This document shows positions 4,495 through 5,430 of a stretch of 5,430 bases of DNA, piece after piece. Position 1 is the first letter of the stretch. Each line of letters opens with the position of its first letter. Made by a program: the position numbers and the translations under genes. Origin of the DNA: a bacterium (GTDB lineage Bacteria > Patescibacteriota > Minisyncoccia > Ryanbacterales > 2-02-FULL-48-12); NCBI GenBank assembly GCA_005239605.1, contig SBBS01000063.1, forward strand, positions 1 to 5,430, written 5' to 3'. The notes under the pieces are model-generated. The model ran no database searches. It was not told the origin of the DNA and worked only from the letters and a program-made list of their open reading frames with translations.

Positions 4495-5430
4495 ATGGCA
4501 TCTTTGGAAGAACTTCAAAAACGTTTGTTTCGTAAAAAGGATACGTTTCAAGAACGCGAGCACGAGCCCACATTAAGTCCGGCGCCTATGACGGGGCCGC
4601 GTTCATGGGGAAGCGGGGAAAATCCCGAATTGGAACGGCGCATACAAAAACAGCGCCAGCGCCGTCTTATAAGGTTTGCGTTTTTTGCGACGTTGGGGTT
4701 CGGAATGCTTGCATTGGCGGGGGCCGCCGTGTTTTTTGTTTTTTTACGGGAGCGCGCGAGCGTAACGAAAGAAAACATTTTTTTATTGATTGAAGGTCCC
4801 TCTAAAATTACGGTGGGAGAGGAAGTCGTGTTTGATGTGCGATTTCGGAATAACAACAATATTCCGCTTGAAAGCGTTGATATTATTTTTGAATACCCGG
4901 AAGGCGCGCGGCCGGTTATTGGCGAGCCGCCTCGATCAGGACCGTTTCGCGAACGCGTATCTATTGGGCGTTTACTGCCAAATGAAGAACACCATGAATC
5001 ATTTCGCGCGTATTTGTTTGGAAAAGAGGGAGACACGCTTACCGCGCGTTCTACATTGGAATATCGTCCCCAGGATTCCAGCGCGCGGTTTGGAAAGGAT
5101 ATTTCCTTTGCCGTGGAGGTGGCGCGTTCGCCCGTGGGAGTGGCTGTCGTTATGCCGCGCGACGCGACGGCGGGGCAAGAAATTGAAATAGCGGTTGATT
5201 ATGTTTCTACCTCCGAGTCTCTTCTTGCCGATGTTTCGCTTGATGTTCTCTATCCTTCCGGGTTTATTTTTCTTTCAGCCGAACCTCCTCCTTCAAAGGA
5301 CTATAATCTCTGGCGTTTGGGGAATGTGCCGCCCGGCGGCGAAGGACATATCCGAATCCGCGGGACTATTGCGGGAGACGCTGCGGAGTCAAAATTTTTT
5401 ACCGCGCGAATCGGCATTTTGGATGAAAAA
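4495..5430 (+). CDS. Single-pass membrane protein with Ig/DUF11-like extracellular region (3' end outside window)
   Basis: Not assigned to a named family; 312 codons are visible, open to the last base, so the protein is longer. Residues 1-60 are polar and end in a strongly basic stretch (RRIQKQRQRRLIR, 48-60). A hydrophobic segment follows (about 61-84, rich in Phe, Ala and Gly). The basic side puts the N-terminus in the cytoplasm and the remainder outside. The outer part looks like beta-sandwich repeats: a first module (about 95-205) opens with IEGPSKITVGEEVVFDVRF and then RNNNNIPLESVDI, the pattern of DUF11/CARDB-type domains; a second (about 211-310) contains ATAGQEIEIAVDY and then LDVLYPSGF. 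No signal peptidase or lipobox site, Cys residue or enzyme motif is seen. A surface or envelope role is inferred. ATG 4495 is supported by the promoter immediately upstream and the lack of any Shine-Dalgarno. It is probably transcribed independently of ileS-recO. Confidence 0.85.
   Translation, partial: MASLEELQKRLFRKKDTFQEREHEPTLSPAPMTGPRSWGSGENPELERRIQKQRQRRLIRFAFFATLGFGMLALAGAAVFFVFLRERASVTKENIFLLIEGPSKITVGEEVVFDVRFRNNNNIPLESVDIIFEYPEGARPVIGEPPRSGPFRERVSIGRLLPNEEHHESFRAYLFGKEGDTLTARSTLEYRPQDSSARFGKDISFAVEVARSPVGVAVVMPRDATAGQEIEIAVDYVSTSESLLADVSLDVLYPSGFIFLSAEPPPSKDYNLWRLGNVPPGGEGHIRIRGTIAGDAAESKFFTARIGILDEK

Noticed and set aside
4790..5191. Plus-strand frame of 133 codons, with neighbours at 4605-4793 (+) and 4548-5036 (-)
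   Set aside because: All overlap the continuous membrane-protein frame 4495-5430, which has a promoter, a membrane segment and domain patterns.

Overview
The window looks like a piece of a Candidate Phyla Radiation (Patescibacteria, probably Parcubacteria-like) genome. This is inferred from three things: an ileS of the eukaryote-like/type 2 kind with an extra domain, a compact recO with no Shine-Dalgarno sequence, and start codons that sit only 9-10 nt behind promoter -10 boxes. Short 7-nt tandem repeats inside and beside genes fit too. I could not test the assignment by search. All recognised genes are on the + strand.

Layout. Positions 1-30 are the right end of a repeat element whose body lies upstream of the window. 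Next come a short Rho-independent terminator (65-93) and an overlapping candidate promoter (70-98). ileS follows (108-3653): a 1181-residue isoleucyl-tRNA synthetase with a complete histidine phosphatase domain (about residues 503-700) inserted between the two halves of its second zinc-binding site. recO (3661-4293) starts 7 nt after the ileS stop and is probably co-transcribed with it. Its last nine codons and its stop codon lie inside a 171-bp, almost wholly palindromic MITE-like element (4264-4434) that has the same ends as the sequence at 1-30. After the element, a strong extended -10 promoter (4476-4484) leads into a third gene (4495 to beyond the window end). That gene encodes a single-pass membrane protein with a short cytoplasmic N-terminus and an extracellular part that appears to be built of beta-sandwich (Ig/DUF11-like) repeats.

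Function. IleS charges tRNA-Ile and RecO acts in RecFOR recombinational repair. They are neighbours but do not share a pathway. The membrane protein is a separate transcription unit. The most notable points are the IleRS-phosphatase chimera with apparently intact catalytic residues in both parts, and the matching repeat-element ends that bracket the ileS-recO unit. Two 28-bp heptanucleotide arrays translated within the IleRS editing domain and a repeated near-leaderless promoter geometry also stand out.
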